NCBI RefSeq assembly: GCF_046719765.1
Contig: NZ_JABEBY010000004.1
Coordinates: 1 to 64,000 of the forward strand
Reading direction: 5' to 3'
Length of the DNA stretch: 64,000 nt
Source of the DNA: Halonotius sp046719765
GTDB lineage: Archaea > Halobacteriota > Halobacteria > Halobacteriales > Haloferacaceae
Part shown: positions 16,206 through 24,384 of the stretch, piece by piece
Position numbering within the stretch: the first letter of the stretch is position 1
How the letters are laid out: each line of letters begins with the position of its first letter
Made by a program: the position numbers and the translations under genes
Notes under the pieces: model-generated
The model's database searches: none
What the model saw: only the letters and a program-made list of their open reading frames with translations
What the model was told of the DNA's origin: nothing

Positions 16206-17362
16206 CGCTTCTCCTCCAGCGTGTCGTCACCACTGAGATCGACACCGTCGTCAGCGATGCCACCATCAGCGACGGCTTCGGTTCCGTCGGTCGGCGGTTC
16301 GCCTGCCTTTGGGTTCTGTAACACCTCGGTGTCACCACGCTCACGCGGCGACGGGAAGCGGGCGGCGTCACGCCCATAGAAGACAAACCGAACCCACCGC
16401 TCCAGCGAGCCGTCGAACAGCCCCTCGCGGGCGAACGGCACTAGCGAGTGGACGTACAGCTCCTGATCGTCGGCTTTGACCGTCAGCGTCCCCGGCGTCA
16501 GCGTGATGCTGTTTGCCAGTGTCGTCAGCGGGAACCCCGAGCCGACAAACACCTTGATCTTCGTGAGTCGGGGGTCGATATCGAGGCGCGGATCGAGGAT
16601 CACGCGAGCGACGACGAGGTTCGAGACGATGATCTCATAGAGGAGATACGGGACGTAGATGACGCCGCGTGCGAGGCGTTTCGGTGAGTTGATCACCGTC
16701 GGATCGCGGTAGAAGCTTACACCCGACAGCGTCGTGGCGACGATCAGCGCGGTCGCAACGCCGGTCACGAGATCGAACAGCCCGCTGAACCCGCCGAGCA
16801 CCTGATAGAACAGCATCGAGGTGCCGAACAGCGCGAGAAAGCGGGCCGGTGTGGTGCGGCCGACCACTCGGTCCCGGCGTGTCGGGCGGTCGACCGGGGC
16901 CTCCTCGATAGCGAGGTCGCCTTGGGCGAGTTCAAACTCCAGGGGCTCTACCAGCGTCGTGTGGCCGACAAGCGAGTACTCGGGATCGACGACGACGCGA
17001 CCGAGGCCGTGTTGCTCGGCGTACTCGGTGAGCAGGTCGGCGTAGTCGCCCGGGCTGAACAGGTAGTCGTCGCCGCCGATCACCGCGGTTTCGATGGTAA
17101 TCGCGTCGCTGGCGGCGTCGGCCTCGTCGAGTTCGAAGCCGGCCCACGTTTCGACCTGACTGAGGAGATCAGCCGCGCGCTGTCGCTCGCGGTCGGAGCC
17201 GGGGTCTTCGGCGCGCCACGAGGCGACCGAGACGAAGTGGACGACGGGCGCGTCACCGGCGGCGGCCCGGTCGAGGGCCTCGCCGATGACGTAGCCGACG
17301 GTCTGGCGGAGGGTCGCCGAGCGTTTGACGGGGACGACGATCCCCGACTCGGGGGCCGTCAT
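16202..17362 (-). CDS. mrpE: Mrp antiporter subunit E with N-terminal UspA-like domain
   Basis: A 386-residue fusion. Residues ~1-160 ('GIVVPVKRSATLRQTVGYVIGEAL', 'PVVHFVSV', 'GLGRVVVDPEY') look like a universal-stress/nucleotide-binding fold. Residues ~185-345 form the MnhE domain: membrane helices, then 'YLLYEIIVSNLVVARVILDPRLDIDPRLTKIKV', 'LANSITLTPGTLTVKADDQELYVH'. Bacterial MrpE has only the second part (~160 aa). First gene of the antiporter operon. A 16-codon frame starting at ATG 17409 ends in an ATGA overlap with this start. Confidence 0.9.
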   Translation of the reverse strand: MTAPESGIVVPVKRSATLRQTVGYVIGEALDRAAAGDAPVVHFVSVASWRAEDPGSDRERQRAADLLSQVETWAGFELDEADAASDAITIETAVIGGDDYLFSPGDYADLLTEYAEQHGLGRVVVDPEYSLVGHTTLVEPLEFELAQGDLAIEEAPVDRPTRRDRVVGRTTPARFLALFGTSMLFYQVLGGFSGLFDLVTGVATALIVATTLSGVSFYRDPTVINSPKRLARGVIYVPYLLYEIIVSNLVVARVILDPRLDIDPRLTKIKVFVGSGFPLTTLANSITLTPGTLTVKADDQELYVHSLVPFAREGLFDGSLERWVRFVFYGRDAARFPSPRERGDTEVLQNPKAGEPPTDGTEAVADGGIADDGVDLSGDDTLEEKR

Positions 17363-17574
17363 CGGCCGGTCACTCCGTCCGGCGCACGCGAGGGTTGTCC
17401 GAACGTCATACTGGTCTTAGTCGGGGAAAGTCGGGGACGCCTCAAAACAATTCTTATCTTGGCTGTCGGATGAGTTGGAGTTTCGAAAAGCGGGTGTGTC
17501 ATCTGTTGGTTTGTGCGTAATCTGTCGGGATACTAGTTGTCTGTTCAATAACTCGCGGAGCGGTGCCCGATCAG

Positions 17575-18747
17575 TTACTCCCCGAGCAGCCCCGCGAGCC
17601 GGCGGGCGATCCGGTCGCCGAGCAGGGGTTTCGGCCCTTCGACGACCTCGCAGTCGGCGACCGTTTCGGCCCCACGGTCGACCAACAGCGCGCGAGTATC
17701 GGTTTCGCCCATCACAGTCGCGTCGTTGGCGACGACGAAGGCGAGGTCGATCCGGTCGCGTAGCGCGGTTGCCTGTTCGAGCAGGGCCTCGTCGTCGCCG
17801 GTCGTTTCGGCCTTGAAGCCGATCAGCGGGAGGTCGGGGTGGCCCTGTCGAATCGAATCCAGCACCTTCGGCGTCGGTTCGAGATCGATGGTTCGGGCCT
17901 CGCCCGACCGGAGTTTCGCCGACGCCTCCTGGACGGTGTAGTCGCCGATGGCCGCCGCCGAGACCATCGCGTCGGCGTCCTCGCAGGCGGCGTCGGCCGC
18001 GGCCAGCATCTCCGCGGCGCTCTCGATTTCGACCACGTCGGCGTAATGCACGTCGGGGCCGTCGTGGATCAGCGTCACATCGGCCCCCCGGATCGCACAA
18101 GCACGGGCGACCGCACGACCGGTGCGGCCCGACGCCCGGTTGGTCAGCACGCGGATCGGGTCGATGGCCTCGCTGGTCGCGCCGCCGGTGACGACGATAT
18201 GGCGACCGGCGAGGTCTTGGGTCGTCGTCGCCCGCGCGAGCGCGGTGACGATGGCGGCCTCGGTGGCGATCTTAGCCTTGCCCTCCTCGATGCGTGGATC
18301 GACGAACTCGACGCCCCACGATTCGACGCGGTCGATCGCGTCGAGCACGCCGGGGTGGTCGTACATCGGTTCGTGCATCGCAGGGGCGACGACGACCGGC
18401 ACGTCCGCGCCGAGGGCGGTCGTCGCCGCCGTGGTGACAGGGGTGTCGTCGACCGCGCCAGCGATCTTGCCGACCGTGTTGGCGGTGGCCGGTGCGATGA
18501 GGAGTACGTCAGCCCAGCCCTCACGGCCACAGAGGTCGACGTGTTCGACCCGGCCGGTGATCTCGGTGACAACGTCGCGCTCGGTGGCAAATTCCAGTGC
18601 CCACGGGTGGATGATCCCGCGCGCGCTGTCGCTCATCAGCGCGCGGACTGACGCGCCCTGCCGGCGGAGTTCGTGGGCGAGTTCGACGGTTTTCACCGCG
18701 GCGATGCTGCCGGTGACGCCCAAGGCGACGTTGACGCCGTCAAGCAT
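17575..18747 (-). CDS. coaBC: phosphopantothenoylcysteine synthetase/decarboxylase (CoaBC)
   Basis: Bifunctional coenzyme A enzyme: ligase plus decarboxylase. The flavoprotein decarboxylase half covers residues ~1-175 ('ALGVTGSIAAVKTVELAHELRRQG', 'LIAPATANTVGKIA', 'VVVAPAMHEPMYDHP'). The ligase half covers ~190-390 ('IVVTGGATSEAIDPIRVLTNRASGRTG', 'LIGFKAET', 'AFVVAND'). The start at ATG 18747 (MLDGVNVALGV) lies 26 bp from a TATA-like box, so 19 additional in-frame upstream codons are not used. 390 aa is typical. Confidence 0.95.
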   Translation of the reverse strand: MLDGVNVALGVTGSIAAVKTVELAHELRRQGASVRALMSDSARGIIHPWALEFATERDVVTEITGRVEHVDLCGREGWADVLLIAPATANTVGKIAGAVDDTPVTTAATTALGADVPVVVAPAMHEPMYDHPGVLDAIDRVESWGVEFVDPRIEEGKAKIATEAAIVTALARATTTQDLAGRHIVVTGGATSEAIDPIRVLTNRASGRTGRAVARACAIRGADVTLIHDGPDVHYADVVEIESAAEMLAAADAACEDADAMVSAAAIGDYTVQEASAKLRSGEARTIDLEPTPKVLDSIRQGHPDLPLIGFKAETTGDDEALLEQATALRDRIDLAFVVANDATVMGETDTRALLVDRGAETVADCEVVEGPKPLLGDRIARRLAGLLGE

Positions 18748-18769
18748 ACCCCGAACGTGGGGTCGGTAG

Positions 18770-18776
18770 ATAAATA
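18770..18776 (-). promoter_or_regulatory. TATA-like box of coaBC
   Basis: Minus-strand TATTTAT centred 26 bp upstream of the coaBC ATG, the spacing of a leaderless transcript. This decides the start codon at 18747. Confidence 0.65.
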
Positions 18777-18791
18777 GGCGTTCGGGGTTCG

Positions 18792-19646
18792 CTACCGCTC
18801 CCAATCGAGACGATTGCGCTCGTCGTCGACGAGCGAAGGAAAGGTTCGCTGCTGTTGGTCGTGGGGCGCGGCGAAGTACTCCTGCATCGCCGCCATCGCG
18901 GCTTCCTGTCTGGCGCGCTGCTCGGTCGGATCGATCTCCTCACAGCCCGGCGGCACCTCCCGGCCGCGATCCGTCCAGTAGCCCTCAGGGGCGACCCAGT
19001 CGTTGTAGAAGGGGATGTCGGTGTCGTGGATCAGCGTGATCGCGGCTTCGGCCCCGTCGCCGGCGGCGATCACGGCTTGGTGGTAGCGTTCGGCCAGCCG
19101 CCCCGCGACGTAGAGCCCCTCAACACCGGTGCGGCCCAACTCGCCGGCCTCGGCGTACTGTTTGCTGTCGGCCGTTCGGGTCTCGATATCGAACCCATCA
19201 AGAAAGTCGGCATCCGGGAACGAGGCGGCCAACACCCGATCAGCGGTGAGCTCCCGCGTTGGTTCGGTCTCCTCGCCGTCGTCGCCAGCATCTCTCTCGG
19301 TGTCGTCGCTGGCCTGTCCGCCGGTAATCGTGGCCGTGAATCCGTCGTCGATATCGCCGGTCAACTCGGTGACGGTGCCCGTCTGGTACTCGGCACCGTT
19401 TCGGGTTGCCTGCGCGCGCAACATATCCGCGAACCGGCGGGGGTTGACGCCGGCCGGAAAGCCCGGGATGTTTTCCAGATGGGCGTTGCGCCGGAGCACC
19501 GTCTCGCCGTCGTTGATGACCATCGTCTCGATGCCGGCGCGGGCGGTAAACGTCGCCGCGGTGAGGCCGGCGACGCCGCCACCAATGATCAAAAGCTCGT
19601 GTCGCCCATGTGTGGTTCCTGCTGTCGTCGACTGCGATGACGCCAT
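18792..19646 (-). CDS. FAD-dependent oxidoreductase, thioredoxin-reductase-like fold without CxxC
   Basis: A 284-residue flavoprotein from the ATG at 19646 (MASSQSTTAG). FAD dinucleotide motif 'LLIIGGGVAGLTAATFTARAG', substrate/FAD segment 'NIPGFPAGVNPRRFADMLRAQA', and the late FAD motif 'GVEGLYVAGRLAERYHQAVIAAGDGAEAAI' match the thioredoxin-reductase family. The redox CxxC and the complete NAD(P)H Rossmann domain are absent, so it cannot act as a normal thioredoxin reductase. The C-terminal ~70 residues ('PPGCEEIDPTEQRARQEAAMAAMQEYF') are an extension. Substrate unknown. Confidence 0.8.
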   Translation of the reverse strand: MASSQSTTAGTTHGRHELLIIGGGVAGLTAATFTARAGIETMVINDGETVLRRNAHLENIPGFPAGVNPRRFADMLRAQATRNGAEYQTGTVTELTGDIDDGFTATITGGQASDDTERDAGDDGEETEPTRELTADRVLAASFPDADFLDGFDIETRTADSKQYAEAGELGRTGVEGLYVAGRLAERYHQAVIAAGDGAEAAITLIHDTDIPFYNDWVAPEGYWTDRGREVPPGCEEIDPTEQRARQEAAMAAMQEYFAAPHDQQQRTFPSLVDDERNRLDWER

Positions 19647-19723
19647 ACCGTTCGTACCGGCGGGAGTATTTTTGCAGTAATGGTACATGACTCGAATACT
19701 CTCCGGATCGGTGGGAACCGGAC

Positions 19724-19731
19724 TTTCATAA
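19724..19731 (+). promoter_or_regulatory. TATA-like box of mcm
   Basis: TTTCATAA centred about 29 bp upstream of the mcm ATG at 19757, predicting a leader of zero to three bases. Confidence 0.5.
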
Positions 19732-19756
19732 CCGATGCCGACGTACGCCTCTCGTA

Positions 19757-22700
19757 ATGGCGCAGGCCTCCAATCAGGAACTCACCGATCGGTTCATCCA
19801 GTTTTATCGCAACTATTACCGGGATGAGATCGGACAGCTCGCCCAGCAGTATCCCAACGAAAAGCGGTCGCTGTACATCGATTACGACGACCTCTACCAG
19901 TTCGATGCGGATCTCGCCGAGGATTATCGCTCCCAGCCCGACCAGCTCCAGGAGTACGCCGAGGAAGCCCTCCGGCTCTACGACCTGCCGGCGGATGTCA
20001 AACTCGGCAACGCCCACGTTCGGCTGCGAAACCTCCCGGAGTCGGTCGACATCCGCGACATCCGCGTCCACGACAACCATATCGGCAAGCTCGTCTCCGT
20101 GCAGGGGATCGTCCGCAAAGCGACCGACGTGCGCCCGAAGATCACCGATTCCGCCTTCGAGTGCCAGCGATGCGGAACGATGAATTACATCCCCCAGCAG
20201 GACGGCGAGTTTCAGGAACCCCACGAGTGTCAGGGCTGTGAGCGACAGGGGCCGTTCCGCATCAACTTCGACCAATCTGAGTTTATCGATGCGCAGAAGA
20301 TCCGTGTCCAGGAGAGCCCCGAAGGCCTGCGCGGCGGCGAGACGCCCCAGAGCATCGATATGAACGTCGAAGACGACATTACCGGGAAGGTCACCCCCGG
20401 CGATCACGTCACCGCCGTCGGCGTCCTCCACATCGAGCAGATGTCCGACGGCAACGAGAAATCCTCGCTGTTCGATCTCTACATGGATGGTGTCTCGATC
20501 ACCGTCGAAGACGAGGAGTTCGAGGACATGGACATCGAGCAGGAAGACATCGAGACGATCATCACGCTCTCCAACGAGGACGATATCTACGATCAGATGG
20601 TTGGCTCGGTCGCGCCAGCGATCTACGGCTACGAGGAGGAGAAGCTGGCGATGATTCTCCAGTTGTTCTCCGGGGTGACGAAGAATCTTCCCGACGGGTC
20701 GCGGATTCGTGGCGACCTGCATATGCTGCTTATCGGTGACCCCGGGACCGGCAAATCTCAGATGCTGTCATATATCGAAAACATCGCCCCGCGATCGGTG
20801 TACACCTCCGGGAAGGGCAGCAGTTCGGCCGGGCTGTGTGTCACAGGGGACACGCTCGTACACACGAACGAGGGCTTCAGGCAAATACGAGACCTCGTGG
20901 CGAGCGACCTACCCGAACCGGTTGACGACGAGACGGCCGTCGAGAAGGAGGTTGACATCCAGACCTTCGACCGCGAGACGGGTGAGATGAAGAGCGACAC
21001 GTCGTCGCACGCGTGGCGAATGCCCGAGAAGGAGTGTCGCCGCCTTGAGACGGCCCATGGAAAAGAACTCGAAGCATCCCGCAGTACGCCCGTCCTGACG
21101 TGTGGCTCCGACGGGATGGAGTGGACCGAAATCTCCGCGGTCGAACCCGGCGAGTACGTGGCAGTACCGCGGTACGAAGACCTCGACCGATCGGAGATCG
21201 GTGTTCGGGAGTTCTTGGAGTTAACGACCGAGAAGGTACGCCTCGCCGACGAGACGGTTGCGTTCCTCCGCGAGGAGCTGACAGCGGAGTTCGGCTCGTT
21301 GCGGGACGCCGCGGCGGCACTCGATCTCTCGGAGAACTTCATCTACCTCCACCTCAAGAACCGCCACGTTCCGCTGGATAAACTCGACCGGATGCTGGAG
21401 GCCGTCGGTGCGACCCGCGAGGACGCCAGTATCGAGCGGGCGATGCTCAGACACGGCGACAGCATCACCATTCCGGAGACGTTCGACGAGGATCTCATGT
21501 ACCTGCTCGGGCTCGTCTTCGGGGATGGGGATATCTCCCTGAACCGCCGCGATGGCAACCGCGGGATGGTTCGGATCTCGAACAGCGACACACAGCTACT
21601 CGAACGCGCCGCCGACATCTTCGACGCACAGTTCGACAAACACCCTGATATCGAACGGCAGGCGGACAAAGTGCCCTGCATTCGGGTCAACAGTGCGACG
21701 ATTGCCCGGCTGTTCGCCAATGCCGGGATGCAGACGCCGAAAGACGGGTTGGCACTCGATCCACGGTTGACCACGGCGGCGCACGCGGATGCGTTCCTCC
21801 GCGGCCTCATGGACGCGGATGGCTCCGTCTCGGCACGCAACGATGGCGGATCGAGCGTTCTCATGTCGACAATCAGTGACGATCTCGCCGAACAGGTGCA
21901 GTTGATGTTGGAGACCTACGGCGTCCGGGCACAAACCAGGGAACGCGATCGGCGTGGCACGTACGAACTCGCCAGCGGGGGGACAATCGAATCCAAGCAC
22001 ATCCAGCATCACCTCGAAATCTATGGCGCGGACATCGACCGCTACGCCGACGCCATTGGGTTTGCATCGGCGGCAAAAACCGAGGCACTGCAGGAGATCG
22101 TCAGCACCGAACGACGCCAGCGCGAAACGATGCCGGTCGGGTCGACACTTGCCACCGCTGAGGGGTCGGCTGGAGAATACTACATGAACGTCCACCGCGG
22201 CGACAACCCCGGACGGGCGCGGGCGCGCTCGATGCTGCAGGACATCGATCTCGGCCCCGCCGAACCGCTCGTCCGTGAAGTGGTGGACGCGGAGTTGCGG
22301 TGGGATGAGGTCGTTGCCGTCGAAAACACCGATGAGAAGGAGGTGTTCGACCTGACCGTCCCGGATACACACAACTTCGTTGGCAACGGTCTCGTCACAC
22401 ACAACACCGCCGCGGCCGTTCAGGACGATTTCGGCGACGGCCAACAGTGGACGCTTGAGGCCGGCGCGCTCGTCTTAGCCGACAAAGGGATCGCGGCCGT
22501 CGACGAACTCGACAAGATGGCCAGCGACGACCGCTCGGCGATGCACGAGGCCCTCGAACAACAGAAGATCAGCATCTCGAAGGCCGGCATCAACGCCACC
22601 CTGAAATCCCGCTGCTCGCTCTTGGGCGCGGCCAACCCGAAGTATGGCCGGTTCGACCAGTACGAACCCATCGGCGAGCAGATCGATCTTGAACCCGCTT

Positions 22701-23428
22701 TGATCTCCAGATTTGATCTCATTTTCACCGTCACCGACCAGCCCGACCCCGAACACGACGGCAAACTCGCCGACCACATCCTCAAAACGAACTACGCCGG
22801 GGAGTTGAACACCCAGCGCGACCGGATCGCTACCTCCGAGTTCACCCAACAGCAGGTCGACGACGTGACCGAGGAGGTCGCCCCCGAGATCGACGCCGAG
22901 CTCCTGCGGAAATACGTCGCCCACGCCAAACGCTCCTGTTTCCCGACGATGACCGACGAGGCGAAGGCGACGATCCGGGAATTCTACGTTGACCTCCGCT
23001 CGAAAGGGGCCGACGAGGATGCCCCGATCCCGGTCACCGCCCGAAAGCTCGAAGCTCTTGTCCGACTGGCGGAGGCGAGTGCGCGCGTACGGCTCTCCGA
23101 TACGGTCGAGCCCGAAGACGCCGAGCGGTCGGTCGAGATCGTTCGCTCCTGTCTGCAGGATATCGGCGTCGACCCCGAAACCGGCCAGTTCGATGCTGAC
23201 GTGGTCGAAACTGGCACCTCGAAAACCCAGCGCGACCGGATCAAGAACATCAAGGGCCTGATCAGCGAGATCGAGGAGGAGTTCGAGGAGGGCGCGCCGA
23301 TCGAGGAAGTGTTGGATCGGGCCGATGAGATCGGGATGGATGCCGCGAAGGCCGAAGATGAGATCGAAAAACTACGGCGGAAAGGCGAGGTCTACGAACC
23401 AAAACAGGATCATCTGCGAACGACCTGA
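19757..23428 (+). CDS. mcm: replicative MCM helicase with intein
   Basis: The hexameric helicase of the archaeal replication fork. The 1223-residue precursor becomes a 700-residue protein after removal of a 523-residue intein. N-terminal domain with zinc ribbon 'CQRC...CQGC' (~residues 134-165); AAA+ domain with Walker A 'GDPGTGKS' (327-334), Walker B 'AAVDELDKM' and the arginine finger 'LISRFDLIF' after the intein; a C-terminal winged-helix region ends 'RRKGEVYEPKQDHLRTT'. The intein splits the essential AAA+ site, so splicing is required for function. Promoter about 29 bp upstream. Confidence 0.97.
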   Translation: MAQASNQELTDRFIQFYRNYYRDEIGQLAQQYPNEKRSLYIDYDDLYQFDADLAEDYRSQPDQLQEYAEEALRLYDLPADVKLGNAHVRLRNLPESVDIRDIRVHDNHIGKLVSVQGIVRKATDVRPKITDSAFECQRCGTMNYIPQQDGEFQEPHECQGCERQGPFRINFDQSEFIDAQKIRVQESPEGLRGGETPQSIDMNVEDDITGKVTPGDHVTAVGVLHIEQMSDGNEKSSLFDLYMDGVSITVEDEEFEDMDIEQEDIETIITLSNEDDIYDQMVGSVAPAIYGYEEEKLAMILQLFSGVTKNLPDGSRIRGDLHMLLIGDPGTGKSQMLSYIENIAPRSVYTSGKGSSSAGLCVTGDTLVHTNEGFRQIRDLVASDLPEPVDDETAVEKEVDIQTFDRETGEMKSDTSSHAWRMPEKECRRLETAHGKELEASRSTPVLTCGSDGMEWTEISAVEPGEYVAVPRYEDLDRSEIGVREFLELTTEKVRLADETVAFLREELTAEFGSLRDAAAALDLSENFIYLHLKNRHVPLDKLDRMLEAVGATREDASIERAMLRHGDSITIPETFDEDLMYLLGLVFGDGDISLNRRDGNRGMVRISNSDTQLLERAADIFDAQFDKHPDIERQADKVPCIRVNSATIARLFANAGMQTPKDGLALDPRLTTAAHADAFLRGLMDADGSVSARNDGGSSVLMSTISDDLAEQVQLMLETYGVRAQTRERDRRGTYELASGGTIESKHIQHHLEIYGADIDRYADAIGFASAAKTEALQEIVSTERRQRETMPVGSTLATAEGSAGEYYMNVHRGDNPGRARARSMLQDIDLGPAEPLVREVVDAELRWDEVVAVENTDEKEVFDLTVPDTHNFVGNGLVTHNTAAAVQDDFGDGQQWTLEAGALVLADKGIAAVDELDKMASDDRSAMHEALEQQKISISKAGINATLKSRCSLLGAANPKYGRFDQYEPIGEQIDLEPALISRFDLIFTVTDQPDPEHDGKLADHILKTNYAGELNTQRDRIATSEFTQQQVDDVTEEVAPEIDAELLRKYVAHAKRSCFPTMTDEAKATIREFYVDLRSKGADEDAPIPVTARKLEALVRLAEASARVRLSDTVEPEDAERSVEIVRSCLQDIGVDPETGQFDADVVETGTSKTQRDRIKNIKGLISEIEEEFEEGAPIEEVLDRADEIGMDAAKAEDEIEKLRRKGEVYEPKQDHLRTT
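20837..22405 (+). other. MCM intein with LAGLIDADG homing endonuclease
   Basis: In-frame protein intron covering codons 361-883 of mcm. It starts with Cys361 ('CVTGDTLVHTNEG', splicing block A) and ends 'NFVGNGLVTHN' (block G, His-Asn883). The next extein residue is Thr884, in the context 'SSAGL | TAAAV'. Both dodecapeptide motifs of a LAGLIDADG endonuclease are intact: 'LLGLVFGDGD' (583-592) and 'RGLMDADGSV' (682-691). A helix-turn-helix-like segment ('LRDAAAALDLSENFIYLHLKNRHVPL') lies before the endonuclease. All catalytic acidic residues are present, so it may still be mobile. Confidence 0.95.
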
Positions 23429-23458
23429 CAGGGATCGACCGCTGACTCGTTTTCGGCG

Positions 23459-23776
23459 TTACTGCACGCAGCGTTCGCGCTGTGTTTCAGCCGCGTCGAT
23501 GACCGCCCGCAGCGCGGAGTGATCCCGCGTTGGTGCCGCCGACGCCGACAGCCGGTCACGACACAGCTCACAGAGCAGTGACAGCTCATCCGTTGTGAAT
23601 ACCCCGTCGGCTTCGAGTCGGTCAAGAATCCGAGAGACGCGTTCGATACGCACATCGTCGACAGTGGTGCGGTCGACGGCGTCACGAAGCCAGTGCTCGA
23701 CGGTTGCGTGGGCGGCCCATGCCTCGGCGTGTGGGAGTTCGAGCCGGCCACAGGGGTCGGTTACGGATGCTGTCAT
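23459..23776 (-). CDS. small conserved haloarchaeal protein, function unknown
   Basis: A 105-residue protein from the ATG at 23776 (MTASVTDPCGRLELPHAEAW). It is helical: 'AWAAHATVEHWLRDAVD', 'IERVSRILDRLEADGVFTTDELSLLCELCRDRL', 'DHSALRAVIDAAETQRERC'. Leucine and charged residues follow a heptad-like spacing and no catalytic motif is seen. Convergent with mcm with a 30-bp spacer. The longer upstream frame from 24040 crosses an AT-rich spacer and is unlikely. Confidence 0.6.
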   Translation of the reverse strand: MTASVTDPCGRLELPHAEAWAAHATVEHWLRDAVDRTTVDDVRIERVSRILDRLEADGVFTTDELSLLCELCRDRLSASAAPTRDHSALRAVIDAAETQRERCVQ

Positions 23777-23897
23777 ACGCGTGCCTCCGTTCGTGAGGGG
23801 GAGTGCCACGCACAAAAAATCCGGCCTCCAATTATCTATACTGATATCTTTGGTGTGTCTGCTGTCGAACGCCTGTGTGGAGAGCCGACGTTGCCGA

Positions 23898-24083
23898 TCA
23901 GCTCGGTGTTGGATCTGCGAATGGCGGCGTGTTTGGCTGTTCCGGACGGGACGGCACACCGAAGCGATCCAGGATGCGGGCAAAGGCTTCGGGTGACTTG
24001 CCCGCACGGGTTGCAGCCTGGTTGAAGGTGAGTGTTCCACAGCGATACAGTGTGAGCGCGATCATCAGGCTGTCTGTGGCCAT
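23898..24083 (-). CDS. small helix-turn-helix-like protein (UPF0175-like motif)
   Basis: A 61-residue protein, MATDSLMIALTLYRCG. The segment 'GTLTFNQAATRAGKSPEAFARILDRFGVP' is the same helix-turn-helix pattern found in the C-terminal part of UPF0175 proteins ('LSFGKARSLAGLSKREFHKLL' elsewhere in this window). This suggests a small DNA-binding or antitoxin-like protein. No toxin gene lies beside it. An AT-rich region immediately upstream (24084-24200) can serve as promoter. Confidence 0.6.
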   Translation of the reverse strand: MATDSLMIALTLYRCGTLTFNQAATRAGKSPEAFARILDRFGVPSRPEQPNTPPFADPTPS

Positions 24084-24300
24084 ACACTTCTTACAGAGTG
24101 GTTGAATATAAGTCTACTGTGGGAATTACTACCGTAGTTAGGCTAATAAAATCAGATTAATTTTGTTTTGTTTTCTTTATTCGAATAAATTTGGTTGAAT
24201 GGCCTTTCTATTTTCTTCGATCGAACCGGGGCCGACAGTGTGGGTTCCTGTCGGACGCAAAGTCAATGGAGCTAAATCACTCGATGAAAAACCTACAGCT

Positions 24301-24384
24301 ATGAACAGACAGCAGATCATCGCCGTCCTCTTTGCGGTCTTGATGGTTGGCTCGATGGTCGCGTGGGGCGCGACACTGATCTAG
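24301..24384 (+). CDS. 27-residue single-span membrane peptide
   Basis: ATG at 24301 to TAG at 24384: MNRQQIIAVLFAVLMVGS followed by MVAWGATLI. Codon use is strongly G/C at third positions (ATC GCC GTC CTC) inside an otherwise AT-rich spacer, which argues for real coding. One membrane helix and a basic N-terminus, so it is probably inserted with the N-terminus inside. The stop overlaps the stop of the convergent helicase gene. Function unknown; conservation would settle reality. Confidence 0.5.
   Translation: MNRQQIIAVLFAVLMVGSMVAWGATLI

Noticed and set aside
8951..17362. Considered as part of a respiratory complex I or membrane hydrogenase
   Set aside because: MrpE, MrpF, MrpG and MnhB-domain genes are present and no Fe-S or NADH/hydrogenase subunits accompany them, so it is an Mrp-type antiporter.
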